A DNA stretch of 64,000 nucleotides from positions 1,426,001-1,490,000 of the forward strand of contig NZ_CP129965.1 of NCBI RefSeq assembly GCF_030503635.1, in the 5' to 3' direction. Origin of the DNA: Corynebacterium sp. P3-F1 (GTDB taxonomy: Bacteria > Actinomycetota > Actinomycetes > Mycobacteriales > Mycobacteriaceae). A program made the position numbers and the translations under genes. Below the pieces are notes generated by a model that was not told the DNA's origin, ran no database searches, and saw only the letters and a program-made list of their open reading frames with translations. Positions 1-6,880 of this stretch are shown piece after piece; the first letter of the stretch is position 1, and the number at the start of each line of letters is the position of its first letter.

Positions 1-702
1 ACCTGCATGTCCTTTCGGGTGCTGCGCAGCAAGACGGCGACATTGGACCAGATCCAAGCCTCGGGGGGTGTGGACGGGGAAAGGGCGGCGGTGCTTCGGG
101 GGATCATCGATAAGCGGAAAGCCTTTCTTGTTGTCGGTGGAACCGGAACGGGCAAAACGACGCTGCTCGCTGCGATGCTGGCGGAGGTCGCAGCGAACGA
201 GCGGATTGTGGCGATCGAGGACACCGTAGAGCTGACACCCGCGCACCCGCACGTGGTGAACCTGACGTCCCGTGGCGCGAACGCAGAGGGCGCGGGCGAG
301 ATCAGCATTGCTGATCTGTTGCGGCAGGCACTGCGCATGCGGCCCGACCGGATTGTGGTGGGGGAGATCCGCGGTGCGGAAGTCGTGGATCTGCTTGCCG
401 CACTCAACACCGGGCACGACGGTGGCGCGGGCACGGTGCATGCAAATTCGATCGGGGAGGTGCCCGCGCGCCTGGAGGCGCTCGCCGTGCTCGGAGGCTT
501 GAACCGTGAGGCGCTGCATTCGCAGCTCGCAGCTGCTGTCGACGTCGTCGTAGTGATGCGCCGCGGGCGCGACGGCACTCGACGCGTGCAGCAGATCGGG
601 GTGCTCGAATCCAATCCGGTCGTGCCACGCGTGGTGTGGGATGCCGATGCCGGGCCGGGCGATGGCTACGGCGCCCTGCTGGAAGAGCTGGAGGTCGCAT
701 GA
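1..702 (+). CDS. tadA: TadA/CpaF-type pilus assembly ATPase, 5' end cut by the window
   Basis: ATPase of the type II/IV secretion family that powers Tad (Flp-type) pilus assembly at the inner face of the membrane. The frame is open from base 1 and only about 233 residues are present, much shorter than full-length family members, so the N-terminal part lies outside the window and the ATG at base 7 is probably internal. Visible are the P-loop GGTGTGKTT (bases 136-162), the Walker B-like stretch RIVVGEIRG and the histidine-containing segment GHDGGAGTVHANS. The stop overlaps the next start as ATGA, and the following genes encode TadB/TadC-like and pilin-like proteins, which fixes its role. Confidence 0.93.
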   Translation, partial: TCMSFRVLRSKTATLDQIQASGGVDGERAAVLRGIIDKRKAFLVVGGTGTGKTTLLAAMLAEVAANERIVAIEDTVELTPAHPHVVNLTSRGANAEGAGEISIADLLRQALRMRPDRIVVGEIRGAEVVDLLAALNTGHDGGAGTVHANSIGEVPARLEALAVLGGLNREALHSQLAAAVDVVVVMRRGRDGTRRVQQIGVLESNPVVPRVVWDADAGPGDGYGALLEELEVA

Positions 703-1478
703 TGTCCCTCGTCCCGATTTTCACGGCCGCTGCTCTGGCGATTCCGCCAGCGCAGCCGGCGCGGCGCGTCGGCGTGGTAGACCGCCCTGTCAACCTGTCT
801 GCGTTGCTGCCCGTGGCGTCCGCGGCGGCAGTGCCGGTCATCCTGGCGACCGGCAGGCTCTTCGTCGTCCTCGCTGCATGTGCTGCCGGTGGGACGGCGG
901 CCCACACCGTTGTGCGTTCGCGTCGGGCAAAAGCAGCCGCCGCGCGCCTGGAATGGACGGCCACCTACCTCGGCCACCTCGTGGCCGCGTTGCGTGCCGG
1001 GTCCACAGTCGCGCAAGCGTGCGAGCGTGCTGTGCAGAAGCTGCCGGACGACGCTCCCGTCGACCTCGTCCGCGAACTCGAGCGCGCCGCAGCCCATGCC
1101 CGCCGCGGTGGTAACGGGGCTGCGATCTTGGCCGACTCGCCTGTCGACGAGCTCCGCGACGTCGCTTCCCTCTGGCTCCTGTCTTCCCAGCTCGGCATTC
1201 CCATGGCGGATCTGCTGGACAGGGCTCGCTCCCGCATTGACAACGACCTGCGTCACCGCCACGCCACCACCGCCGCTCTCGCCGGGCCGCGTGCCACCGC
1301 CGTCGTCCTCTCCGTCCTGCCGCTCGCCGGGATCCTCATGGGCCAGGCCATGGGCGCCCGCCCCGTGGCCTGGCTCACCGGCGGCGGGCTCGGCAGCCTT
1401 CTGCTGCTTGGCGGGACCTTGCTGGTGTGCGCCGGGTTCTACACTTCCCAATTCATCATCGGGAGGGCCGCCGGATGA
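699..1478 (+). CDS. TadB-like type II secretion system F family protein
   Basis: Inner-membrane platform protein of the Tad pilus machine, about 259 residues. The start is the ATG at 699, four bases inside the end of the upstream ATPase gene; the frame stays open further upstream but that stretch lies within tadA. There is one hydrophobic segment near residues 35-68, a cytoplasmic helical T2SSF-type domain in the middle (LVAALRAGSTVAQACERAV) and two C-terminal membrane segments around residues 195-215 and 225-250, the usual T2SSF layout. It overlaps the next gene by four bases (ATGA), so the three genes are probably translationally coupled. Assignment rests on layout and operon context. Confidence 0.85.
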   Translation: MMSLVPIFTAAALAIPPAQPARRVGVVDRPVNLSALLPVASAAAVPVILATGRLFVVLAACAAGGTAAHTVVRSRRAKAAAARLEWTATYLGHLVAALRAGSTVAQACERAVQKLPDDAPVDLVRELERAAAHARRGGNGAAILADSPVDELRDVASLWLLSSQLGIPMADLLDRARSRIDNDLRHRHATTAALAGPRATAVVLSVLPLAGILMGQAMGARPVAWLTGGGLGSLLLLGGTLLVCAGFYTSQFIIGRAAG

Positions 1479-2071
1479 TCAGTCTTCCCGCCGCTGCATT
1501 CCTCGCTGCCGCACTAGCTCTGCCCGGTGCCCAGCCGCACTACCGTCTCACCCCGGAACCCTCCACCCGCGAGGCCAGATCGAAGACCCCGCGCGACGGG
1601 CCGCCCGACAGACACCGGATCGCCAGCGATATCGAACTGTTCGCCGCGTGCTTCCGCGCCGGGTTGACCGTCTCCGCTGCGGCGGGGGCTGTGGCCGATA
1701 GCTACGGCATGGGCGCTGGAAGCGGGGAGTGGTCTCCGCTCGCCCTGAAATGGCGGCGGGTGGTGGCGTTCTACGAGCTCGGGGTCGAACCAGAACGGGC
1801 GTGGTCCGTGATGGATGGCGTCCCCGGGTGCGAGGAACTCGCTTCCCTTGTCGCCCTGTCGCACGCGTCCGGTTCAGCTGTCGCCGACGGATGCGACCGC
1901 ATCGTGTCCAAGCTCCGCGAGGAAGCGGCCGACGATGCGACTGCCGCAGCCGAACGCGCAGGGGTCCTCATCAGTATTCCGCTCGCCGCCTTCTTCCTCC
2001 CGGCTTTCTTCGTCCTCGGGCTCGCTCCCGTGGTCATCGGTTTGGGGTCGCAGATGTTCGGCGGGCAGTAA
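1475..2071 (+). CDS. TadC-like type II secretion system F family protein
   Basis: Second platform protein of the Tad system, about 198 residues. The ATG at 1475 overlaps the upstream stop (ATGA) and is followed by a hydrophobic N-terminus (ISLPAAAFLAAALALPG). The central region IELFAACFRAGLTVSAAAG matches the helical T2SSF repeat, and the C-terminus has a strong membrane segment (ISIPLAAFFLPAFFVLGLAP). It is short for TadC, as is typical of the compact actinobacterial Tad loci. The frame is open upstream to 1427 but no ribosome site supports an earlier start. A gap of about 100 bases separates it from the pilin genes. Confidence 0.82.
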   Translation: MISLPAAAFLAAALALPGAQPHYRLTPEPSTREARSKTPRDGPPDRHRIASDIELFAACFRAGLTVSAAAGAVADSYGMGAGSGEWSPLALKWRRVVAFYELGVEPERAWSVMDGVPGCEELASLVALSHASGSAVADGCDRIVSKLREEAADDATAAAERAGVLISIPLAAFFLPAFFVLGLAPVVIGLGSQMFGGQ

Positions 2072-2173
2072 GGAGGCAGTACAGAAGCACACCAGAAACG
2101 AGTTAAGCACACATCCCACTATCCGCAGTGACCCGCTTATTCAATCAACGAACACGCATCAAGGAGAACAACC

Positions 2174-2446
2174 ATGACTGCAGCAATCACCACAACCAGC
2201 ACCTCTACCTCCACCAATACCTCCACCAACTCCGTGAACGAATTCCTTACCCGCCTCTACATCGAGGCGGCCACGCGAGCGGCGGCGCTGCGCAGGGACG
2301 ATGGGATGAGCACGATCGAATACGCCATGGGTAGCCTCGCGGCGGCAGCGCTTGCCGCGGTGCTGTACATGGTGATCAACGGCAACGGTGTGGTGGACGC
2401 GATCGAGGGCATCATCACCGACGCGCTGTCCAACCGCCCGTCCTAA
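2174..2446 (+). CDS. DUF4244 family Flp-like prepilin
   Basis: Probable major pilin subunit of the Tad locus, 90 residues. A ribosome site AAGGAGAA lies at about 2161. The long leader is rich in Ser and Thr (TTTSTSTSTNTSTNS) and basic/polar up to DDG, then comes MSTIEYAMGSLAAAALAAVL. This is a prepilin peptidase signal: Gly followed by a hydrophobic helix with Glu at +5 and Tyr at +6. The membrane helix is followed by a short polar tail. Processing would leave a mature peptide of about 46 residues. DUF4244 proteins occur next to actinobacterial tadABC genes, as here. Confidence 0.88.
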   Translation: MTAAITTTSTSTSTNTSTNSVNEFLTRLYIEAATRAAALRRDDGMSTIEYAMGSLAAAALAAVLYMVINGNGVVDAIEGIITDALSNRPS

Positions 2447-2456
2447 CAGGTCAGCT

Positions 2457-2771
2457 ATGTCGCGGTTCATCCCGCTTATCGACGACCGCGGTTCCGTCAC
2501 CATCGAAGCCGCCCTCGCCCTGTCCGTCCTGGTCACGGTGGCGGCGGCGATCGTGGCGGGGATTGCCACTTTGGGGTCGTACATCGCGGCGGTGGACATC
2601 GCCGGAGCGGCTGCGCGCTCCCACGCGATCGGCGTGTCCTACGAGCCGCCCCGCGCCGGTGTGACCGTGACCGTCACGGAACAGGCGGGGGTGGTTCGAG
2701 TGACAGCTCAGGTCCCGGCCCCCGTCCGGGCGATGACCGCCTCCGCCGCGTTTCCCGTGGAGGCACCGTGA
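2457..2771 (+). CDS. TadE-like minor pilin
   Basis: Minor pilin (pseudopilin) of the Tad system, 104 residues. The ATG at 2457 is 10 bases after the stop of the pilin gene; the frame is open upstream but only inside that gene. After a short basic leader with LIDDRG the sequence is SVTIEAALALSVLVTVAAAI: Gly, then Glu at +5, then a membrane helix, the TadE/prepilin arrangement. The C-terminal part looks like a beta-rich periplasmic domain. The codons for LIDDRG carry one copy of the 11-mer GCTTATCGACG. The stop overlaps the GTG of the next gene. Confidence 0.85.
   Translation: MSRFIPLIDDRGSVTIEAALALSVLVTVAAAIVAGIATLGSYIAAVDIAGAAARSHAIGVSYEPPRAGVTVTVTEQAGVVRVTAQVPAPVRAMTASAAFPVEAP
2474..2484 (+). 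repeat. Copy 1 of the 11-mer GCTTATCGACG
   Basis: Exact copy within the TadE-like gene, read in frame as Leu-Ile-Asp. It is part of a 23-base identity (2471-2493) with the next gene (2818-2840). Confidence 0.9.
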
Positions 2772-3133
2772 CTGCCCCTTCCCGGCCTACCCGAGCTGCC
2801 CGCACCGCCCGGGTCGGCCCGCTTATCGACGACCGCGGTTACGCCACCGTCCTGTCCGCCGGCGTCATCGCTGCTGTGGTGGCGTTGGCGCTGGTGGTTG
2901 CGGCGGTGGTAAGCCGGGTGGCCGACACCCACCGTGCCCAGGTCGCCGCCGACTTGGCGGCGGTCGCTGGGGCCACCGCACTGTATACCGGGGGCGACGC
3001 CTGCGACGCGGCTGGCGAGACAGCGGAGCTGAATGGCGCCGCGGTCACCGATTGCCGGATCACCGGCGCAGATGTCGTTGTCGCAGCGACAGCCGGCAGA
3101 GGTGAGGCGGTGGCGAAAGCGGGACCGATTTAA
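2768..3133 (+). CDS. Rv3654c-like TadE/TadG-type small membrane protein
   Basis: Small pilus-locus protein, 121 residues, of the kind found between tad genes and the DUF1998 helicase in mycobacteria and corynebacteria. It starts with GTG at 2768, overlapping the previous stop (GTGA). The basic leader ends in LIDDRG, as in the preceding gene, followed by one membrane helix (VIAAVVALALVVAAVVSRV) and RAQVAADLAAVAGA, the motif typical of this family. Unlike its two neighbours it has Leu, not Glu, at +5 after the Gly, so cleavage by the prepilin peptidase is less certain. Two Cys in the C-terminal part could form a disulfide outside the membrane. Confidence 0.8.
   Translation: MTAPSRPTRAARTARVGPLIDDRGYATVLSAGVIAAVVALALVVAAVVSRVADTHRAQVAADLAAVAGATALYTGGDACDAAGETAELNGAAVTDCRITGADVVVAATAGRGEAVAKAGPI
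2821..2831 (+). repeat. Copy 2 of the 11-mer GCTTATCGACG
   Basis: Exact copy in the Rv3654c-like gene, read in frame as Leu-Ile-Asp, at the same position relative to the membrane helix as copy 1. Confidence 0.9.
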
Positions 3134-3136
3134 GTG

Positions 3137-5515
3137 TCACTCCGGCACGTCCGCGGACATGCCCGCAGTCATCGCGGTCAGAGCTCCGAGCAGTTTCAGC
3201 GCGCCGGCTTTGTCCAGCGGCTGGTTGCCGTTGCCGCACTTTGGGGATTGCACGCACGATGGGCAGCCGGAAGCGCACCCGCAGGACTTTACGGCCTCGT
3301 AGGTCGCGGAGATCCACTCGTGGAAACGGGCGTACCCCTCGTCGGCGAAGCCGGCCCCGCCGGGGTGGCCGTCGTACACGAAGACGGTCGGCTGCATCGT
3401 GTCGGGGTGCAGGGCGGTGGACACGCCGCCGATGTCCCACCGGTCGCAGGTGGCCAGTAGCGGAAGGAGACCGATCGCGGCGTGTTCGGAGGCGTGCAGG
3501 GTGCCGGGGATGTCACCAGCCGTAATACCCATTTTCTCCAGCGCGAGAGGGTCGATGGTATAGGCGACGGCCCGGGTGAACAGTTTCTGCTCGGGGAGGT
3601 CGAGGGGGATGTGTTCGGAGGTGGTGCCGTCGGCAAGCGTGACCACGTAGCCCGTGACACGGTCGGTGACCTCGACGTCGACGCGCGCGACCCATAGTCC
3701 TGGGGAGGGGTTGCTGCGTTCATGCGCTTCACCGATGACGGCGATGTCGGTCGTGGAGCGCGCCATCGTGCTGTAGTCCGGCACTTCCGGGTGAGCGAGT
3801 GCGATGTAGCTGTCCAGGTCGAGTTCGTCGATAATGAAGTATTCGCCCTGGTGGATGTACACGGCACCGTCGTGGACCTGCGCTGCGGCACGCACGGAAT
3901 CGATTGTTCCGAGCAGTCGCCCGTCAGTCGCGTCGACGATCATTACCTGCTCGCCGGTCCCGCCGCGCAGCGTGACGGAGCCGTGGGCTGTCTCTGGGGA
4001 GATGTCGCTGTCGATCTGGGGGACTGCGAACCAGCCGCGCGCCCGCTTACGCAGCAGCCCTGCCGCCTCGAGCTCGACGACAACATCCTGCGCCTCCAGC
4101 TCCTCAACCTCTCTGTCGGTGAGGGGCTTCTCCACGGCGGCGCAGTAGGCGTGGCCGCGGAGAATGAACGGGTTCGACGGGTTGAACACGCTGTTTTCCA
4201 CCGGTTTATCCAGCAGGGCTTCGGGATGGTGCACGAGATAGGTGTCCATGGGATCGTCGCGTGCGACCATAACCACCAGCGACGACTGCCCGCGGCGTCC
4301 TGCACGGCCCGCCTGCTGCCGGAACGACGCGACGGTGCCAGGGAAGCCCGCCATGACCACGGCGTCGAGCCCTCCGACGTCAATGCCCAGTTCGAGGGCG
4401 TTCGTGGTGGCCATGCCGAGCAGGTCGCCGTTGTCCAAGGCGTGCTCGAGCGCCCGGCGGTCCTCAGCCAGGTACCCGGCGCGGTAGGAGGCGATGCGGC
4501 GTGCGAAGTCGGCGCGGCCGGCAGCGACGAGGTCTTCTGCGGCGCGCATGGCTACTGTCTCGCTGGCCCGGCGCGACCGCACGAAAGTGAGTGTGCGGGC
4601 ACCCGCCGCGACGAGGTCCGCCATCATGGTTCCCGCCTCAGTAGTGGCGGCGCGGCGGACGGGGGCGCCGTTTACGCCCTCGGCGCCTTCGATGAAGCCG
4701 GGTTCCCACAGTGCGTAGGTGCGTTCGCCTGTCGGGGCGCCGTCATCGGTGACTGCGGCGACATCGCGGCCGCACAGGCGGCGGGCGTGCGCCGCCGGGT
4801 CCGCGGCCGTGGCTGACGCGAAGATGAATGTGGGGTGCGCGCCGTAAGCCCGAGCAATTCGGTCGAGGCGCCGGAGCACCAGCGCCACATTCGCACCAAA
4901 GACACCGCGGTACGTGTGGCACTCGTCCACCACAACGTATTTCAGGTGCCGCAGGAACCGGGCCCACCGCACATGCGAAGACAGGATCCCCGCGTGCAGC
5001 ATGTCCGGGTTGGTGAACGTGAAGCGGGTCGTTTCCCGGATGGTTGCCCGGGCCTCGGTCGGGGTGTCGCCGTCGTAGGGCGCGGGGTTGATGCCCTTCG
5101 GCCCCGACAGCGCCGGGTGCCCTTTGATCAGGTCGCCGACCGCCAACAGCTGGTCCGATCCCAACGCTTTCGTCGGGGTGATGTAGAGGGCGCAGGCGGT
5201 GGGGTCGGCGGCCATGGCACTCAACACCGGCAGCTGGTAACCGAGGGATTTGCCGGATGAGGTGCCCGTAGCCACCACGACATCGCGCCCCGACCAGGCT
5301 AGGTCGGCGCATTCGCGCTGGTGGATGAATAGGTTCTGGATGCCTGAGTCCACGAGCCGTTCCCGGAGACCGGTGTCCACCCACTCCGGCCACGGAGCTG
5401 TCCGCGAGGGGGAAGCCGGCACCGTCCGCACGTGGGTGAGGGTGCCGGAGGGGAGGGCGCGGGTGAGGCCGTCGATAAGCTCGCTAGCGAAGCCATTCGA
5501 CCCTGCGTGAGCCAT
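3137..5515 (-). CDS. DEAD/DEAH-box helicase with DUF1998 domain (MrfA/SftH-like)
   Basis: Superfamily 2 ATP-dependent DNA helicase, 792 residues. Motif I is TGTSSGKS, motif II is DECH (VVDECHTY), motif III is SATAADP and motif VI is QQAGRAGRRG. The C-terminal DUF1998-type domain ends with a Cys cluster (CGCASGCPSCVQSPKCGNG), a probable metal site. Bacillus MrfA and mycobacterial SftH have this architecture; MrfA works in repair of mitomycin-type damage, so a repair role is inferred. The gene converges on the Tad operon with only three bases between stops. In actinobacteria this helicase commonly flanks tad genes and a cold-shock gene, as here. One 11-mer copy encodes LID near the N-terminus. 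Confidence 0.92.
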   Translation of the reverse strand: MAHAGSNGFASELIDGLTRALPSGTLTHVRTVPASPSRTAPWPEWVDTGLRERLVDSGIQNLFIHQRECADLAWSGRDVVVATGTSSGKSLGYQLPVLSAMAADPTACALYITPTKALGSDQLLAVGDLIKGHPALSGPKGINPAPYDGDTPTEARATIRETTRFTFTNPDMLHAGILSSHVRWARFLRHLKYVVVDECHTYRGVFGANVALVLRRLDRIARAYGAHPTFIFASATAADPAAHARRLCGRDVAAVTDDGAPTGERTYALWEPGFIEGAEGVNGAPVRRAATTEAGTMMADLVAAGARTLTFVRSRRASETVAMRAAEDLVAAGRADFARRIASYRAGYLAEDRRALEHALDNGDLLGMATTNALELGIDVGGLDAVVMAGFPGTVASFRQQAGRAGRRGQSSLVVMVARDDPMDTYLVHHPEALLDKPVENSVFNPSNPFILRGHAYCAAVEKPLTDREVEELEAQDVVVELEAAGLLRKRARGWFAVPQIDSDISPETAHGSVTLRGGTGEQVMIVDATDGRLLGTIDSVRAAAQVHDGAVYIHQGEYFIIDELDLDSYIALAHPEVPDYSTMARSTTDIAVIGEAHERSNPSPGLWVARVDVEVTDRVTGYVVTLADGTTSEHIPLDLPEQKLFTRAVAYTIDPLALEKMGITAGDIPGTLHASEHAAIGLLPLLATCDRWDIGGVSTALHPDTMQPTVFVYDGHPGGAGFADEGYARFHEWISATYEAVKSCGCASGCPSCVQSPKCGNGNQPLDKAGALKLLGALTAMTAGMSADVPE
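5470..5480 (-). repeat. Copy 3 of the 11-mer GCTTATCGACG
   Basis: Exact copy on the minus strand, in frame as Leu-Ile-Asp near the N-terminus of the helicase gene. Confidence 0.9.
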
Positions 5516-5684
5516 ACGATCTCCCTTCCTGCGGATTCCACGTCCGACGTAAAAGGATAAATCATGGCAAGATAATCAGTGGTCGCAGATTTTGTGTGCG
5601 CCTTTCACGGGGTGCTCGCGAGTTTTGCCAGCACGACCGAGAAATACCGGCAGAAGCCGGAAAATAGGAAAGGTTTTAATCGCA

Positions 5685-5888
5685 ATGGCTACTGGAACAG
5701 TGAAGTGGTTCAACGCTGAGAAGGGCTTCGGCTTCATCGCTCCCGACGACGGCTCCGCCGACGTTTTCGTCCACTACTCCGAGATTCAGGGCAGCGGCTT
5801 CCGCACCCTCGAGGAAAACCAGCAGGTGGAATTCGAGATCGGTGAGGGCAGCAAGGGCCCGCAAGCGCAGCAAGTCCGCGCACTCTAA
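5685..5888 (+). CDS. cspA: Cold-shock protein (CspA family)
   Basis: Single-domain OB-fold RNA/DNA chaperone of 67 residues. The RNA-binding motifs [10 protein letters not shown] (RNP1-like) and VFVHYSEI (RNP2-like) are intact. The ATG at 5685 follows a purine-rich site (GGAAAGG, about 5667); the frame is open upstream to 5592 but the protein aligns with the family only from [10 protein letters not shown]. The 5' region of about 170 bases up to the divergent helicase may hold a long cold-responsive leader. A hairpin terminator follows the stop. Confidence 0.95.
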   Translation: MATGTVKWFNAEKGFGFIAPDDGSADVFVHYSEIQGSGFRTLEENQQVEFEIGEGSKGPQAQQVRAL

Positions 5889-5915
5889 ATACCCCGCGTA
5901 CTTTCGCACTAGCAC

Positions 5916-5967
5916 AAACCCCGGCTTTTCCGGCGCCGTTTAAGCGGCGTGGAGGAGCCGGGGTTTT
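5916..5967 (+). terminator. Rho-independent terminator after cspA
   Basis: Inverted repeat AAACCCCGGCT (5916-5926) and AGCCGGGGTTT (5956-5966), with a smaller GC hairpin inside the loop and a T-run at the end. The A-run on the left arm would let it also serve the convergent DedA gene. Confidence 0.8.
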
Positions 5968-5972
5968 GCGCA

Positions 5973-6012
5973 CCGTGCCCACAGTGCCCACATCGCACAC
6001 AGTGCCCACATC
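5973..6012. repeat. Short tandem repeat, ACAGTGCCCACATC x2 plus a partial copy
   Basis: Exact 14-base copies at 5981-5994 and 5999-6012, with a partial copy (CCGTGCCCAC) at 5973-5982. It lies between the cspA terminator and the end of the DedA gene. Probably a small slippage duplication. Confidence 0.6.
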
Positions 6013-6033
6013 CAACGCGTTGCCGGAGCACCG

Positions 6034-6669
6034 TCAGATGACGGACACACCGCGCCTGACATCGTTCCACTCCGCCATGTTCGTCTGCAGCTTTTGAATG
6101 GCCAAACCGACCAAAGAGCCGAGGATCACGCCGACCACCATGGCTAGCAGGGGGTAATCGGACATGATCGCCCCGCCGACGTATCCCACGCCGACACCGA
6201 TGGTGACCCACATCATCACACCGATGGTGTCGTAGAGGAAGAACAGGAACCAGTTGTAGCGCACGGAGCCGAGCACGATGGTGGCCACCCACCTAGCCCA
6301 CGGCAAGAACCGGGCCACAATAATGGTCACCCCTGCGCGTTTATTCATATTCGACCGCACCCACTCGATGGTCTTTCCGGCGCGGGAGTCCGGGTCGAGC
6401 TGGTTGACCACCCGGATGAGGCGGCCGCCGAGCATGAAACACAGGTTGTCGCCGATGATCGCGCCGATCGCGGCCGCCGCCATAATCCACCGGACATCGG
6501 GCACTCCCTGGGAGCCGGAGAACGCGCCGGCGAGGTTCAGAACAGTCTCTGACGGCACGAGAGGGCACAGCGCATCGATGGTGATGAGCAGGCTCAACAG
6601 GGGGTAGAACACCGGTGTGGTCATGAGCTGCTCCAAGAACCCGACCAGCGAGTCCACTACTTCTGTCAC
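6034..6669 (-). CDS. DedA family membrane protein
   Basis: Integral membrane protein of the DedA/VTT superfamily, 211 residues with about five hydrophobic segments. Some DedA proteins act as undecaprenyl-phosphate or phospholipid flippases. Family signatures visible are the hydrophobic start with FYPLLSLLITIDALCPLVPSE, the G-D-N segment AAAAIGAIIGDNLCFMLGGR, and the arginine-containing ARFLPWARWVATIVLG. The Glu in PSE and the FLPWAR Arg are the residues usually conserved. It is divergent from topA across about 210 bases. Confidence 0.9.
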   Translation of the reverse strand: MTEVVDSLVGFLEQLMTTPVFYPLLSLLITIDALCPLVPSETVLNLAGAFSGSQGVPDVRWIMAAAAIGAIIGDNLCFMLGGRLIRVVNQLDPDSRAGKTIEWVRSNMNKRAGVTIIVARFLPWARWVATIVLGSVRYNWFLFFLYDTIGVMMWVTIGVGVGYVGGAIMSDYPLLAMVVGVILGSLVGLAIQKLQTNMAEWNDVRRGVSVI

Positions 6670-6775
6670 AGCTGCTGTCCTTCCGTGTTTGCGGCGTCAA
6701 GCCCGGCGCGTGCGGGACTCGACCTCTTGCGGAAAGTGTAGTGGGGCGGGCGGTGGTGGGGGAGGGCAGTGTTAA

Positions 6776-6786
6776 CGTCGATAAGC
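6776..6786 (-). repeat. Copy 4 of the 11-mer GCTTATCGACG (intergenic)
   Basis: Exact copy on the minus strand in the DedA-topA divergent intergenic region, about 95 bases before the topA start. It is one of only two intergenic copies, so protein coding cannot explain it. Confidence 0.9.
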
Positions 6787-6880
6787 GAAAAAGCGCTACC
6801 CCTCGTTTACGCTGCCGAGAAAATAGTGGTAGTTGTCTTTGAGAGAATCGTTGACGCGAATATTTAAGGAGTCACCCGGC

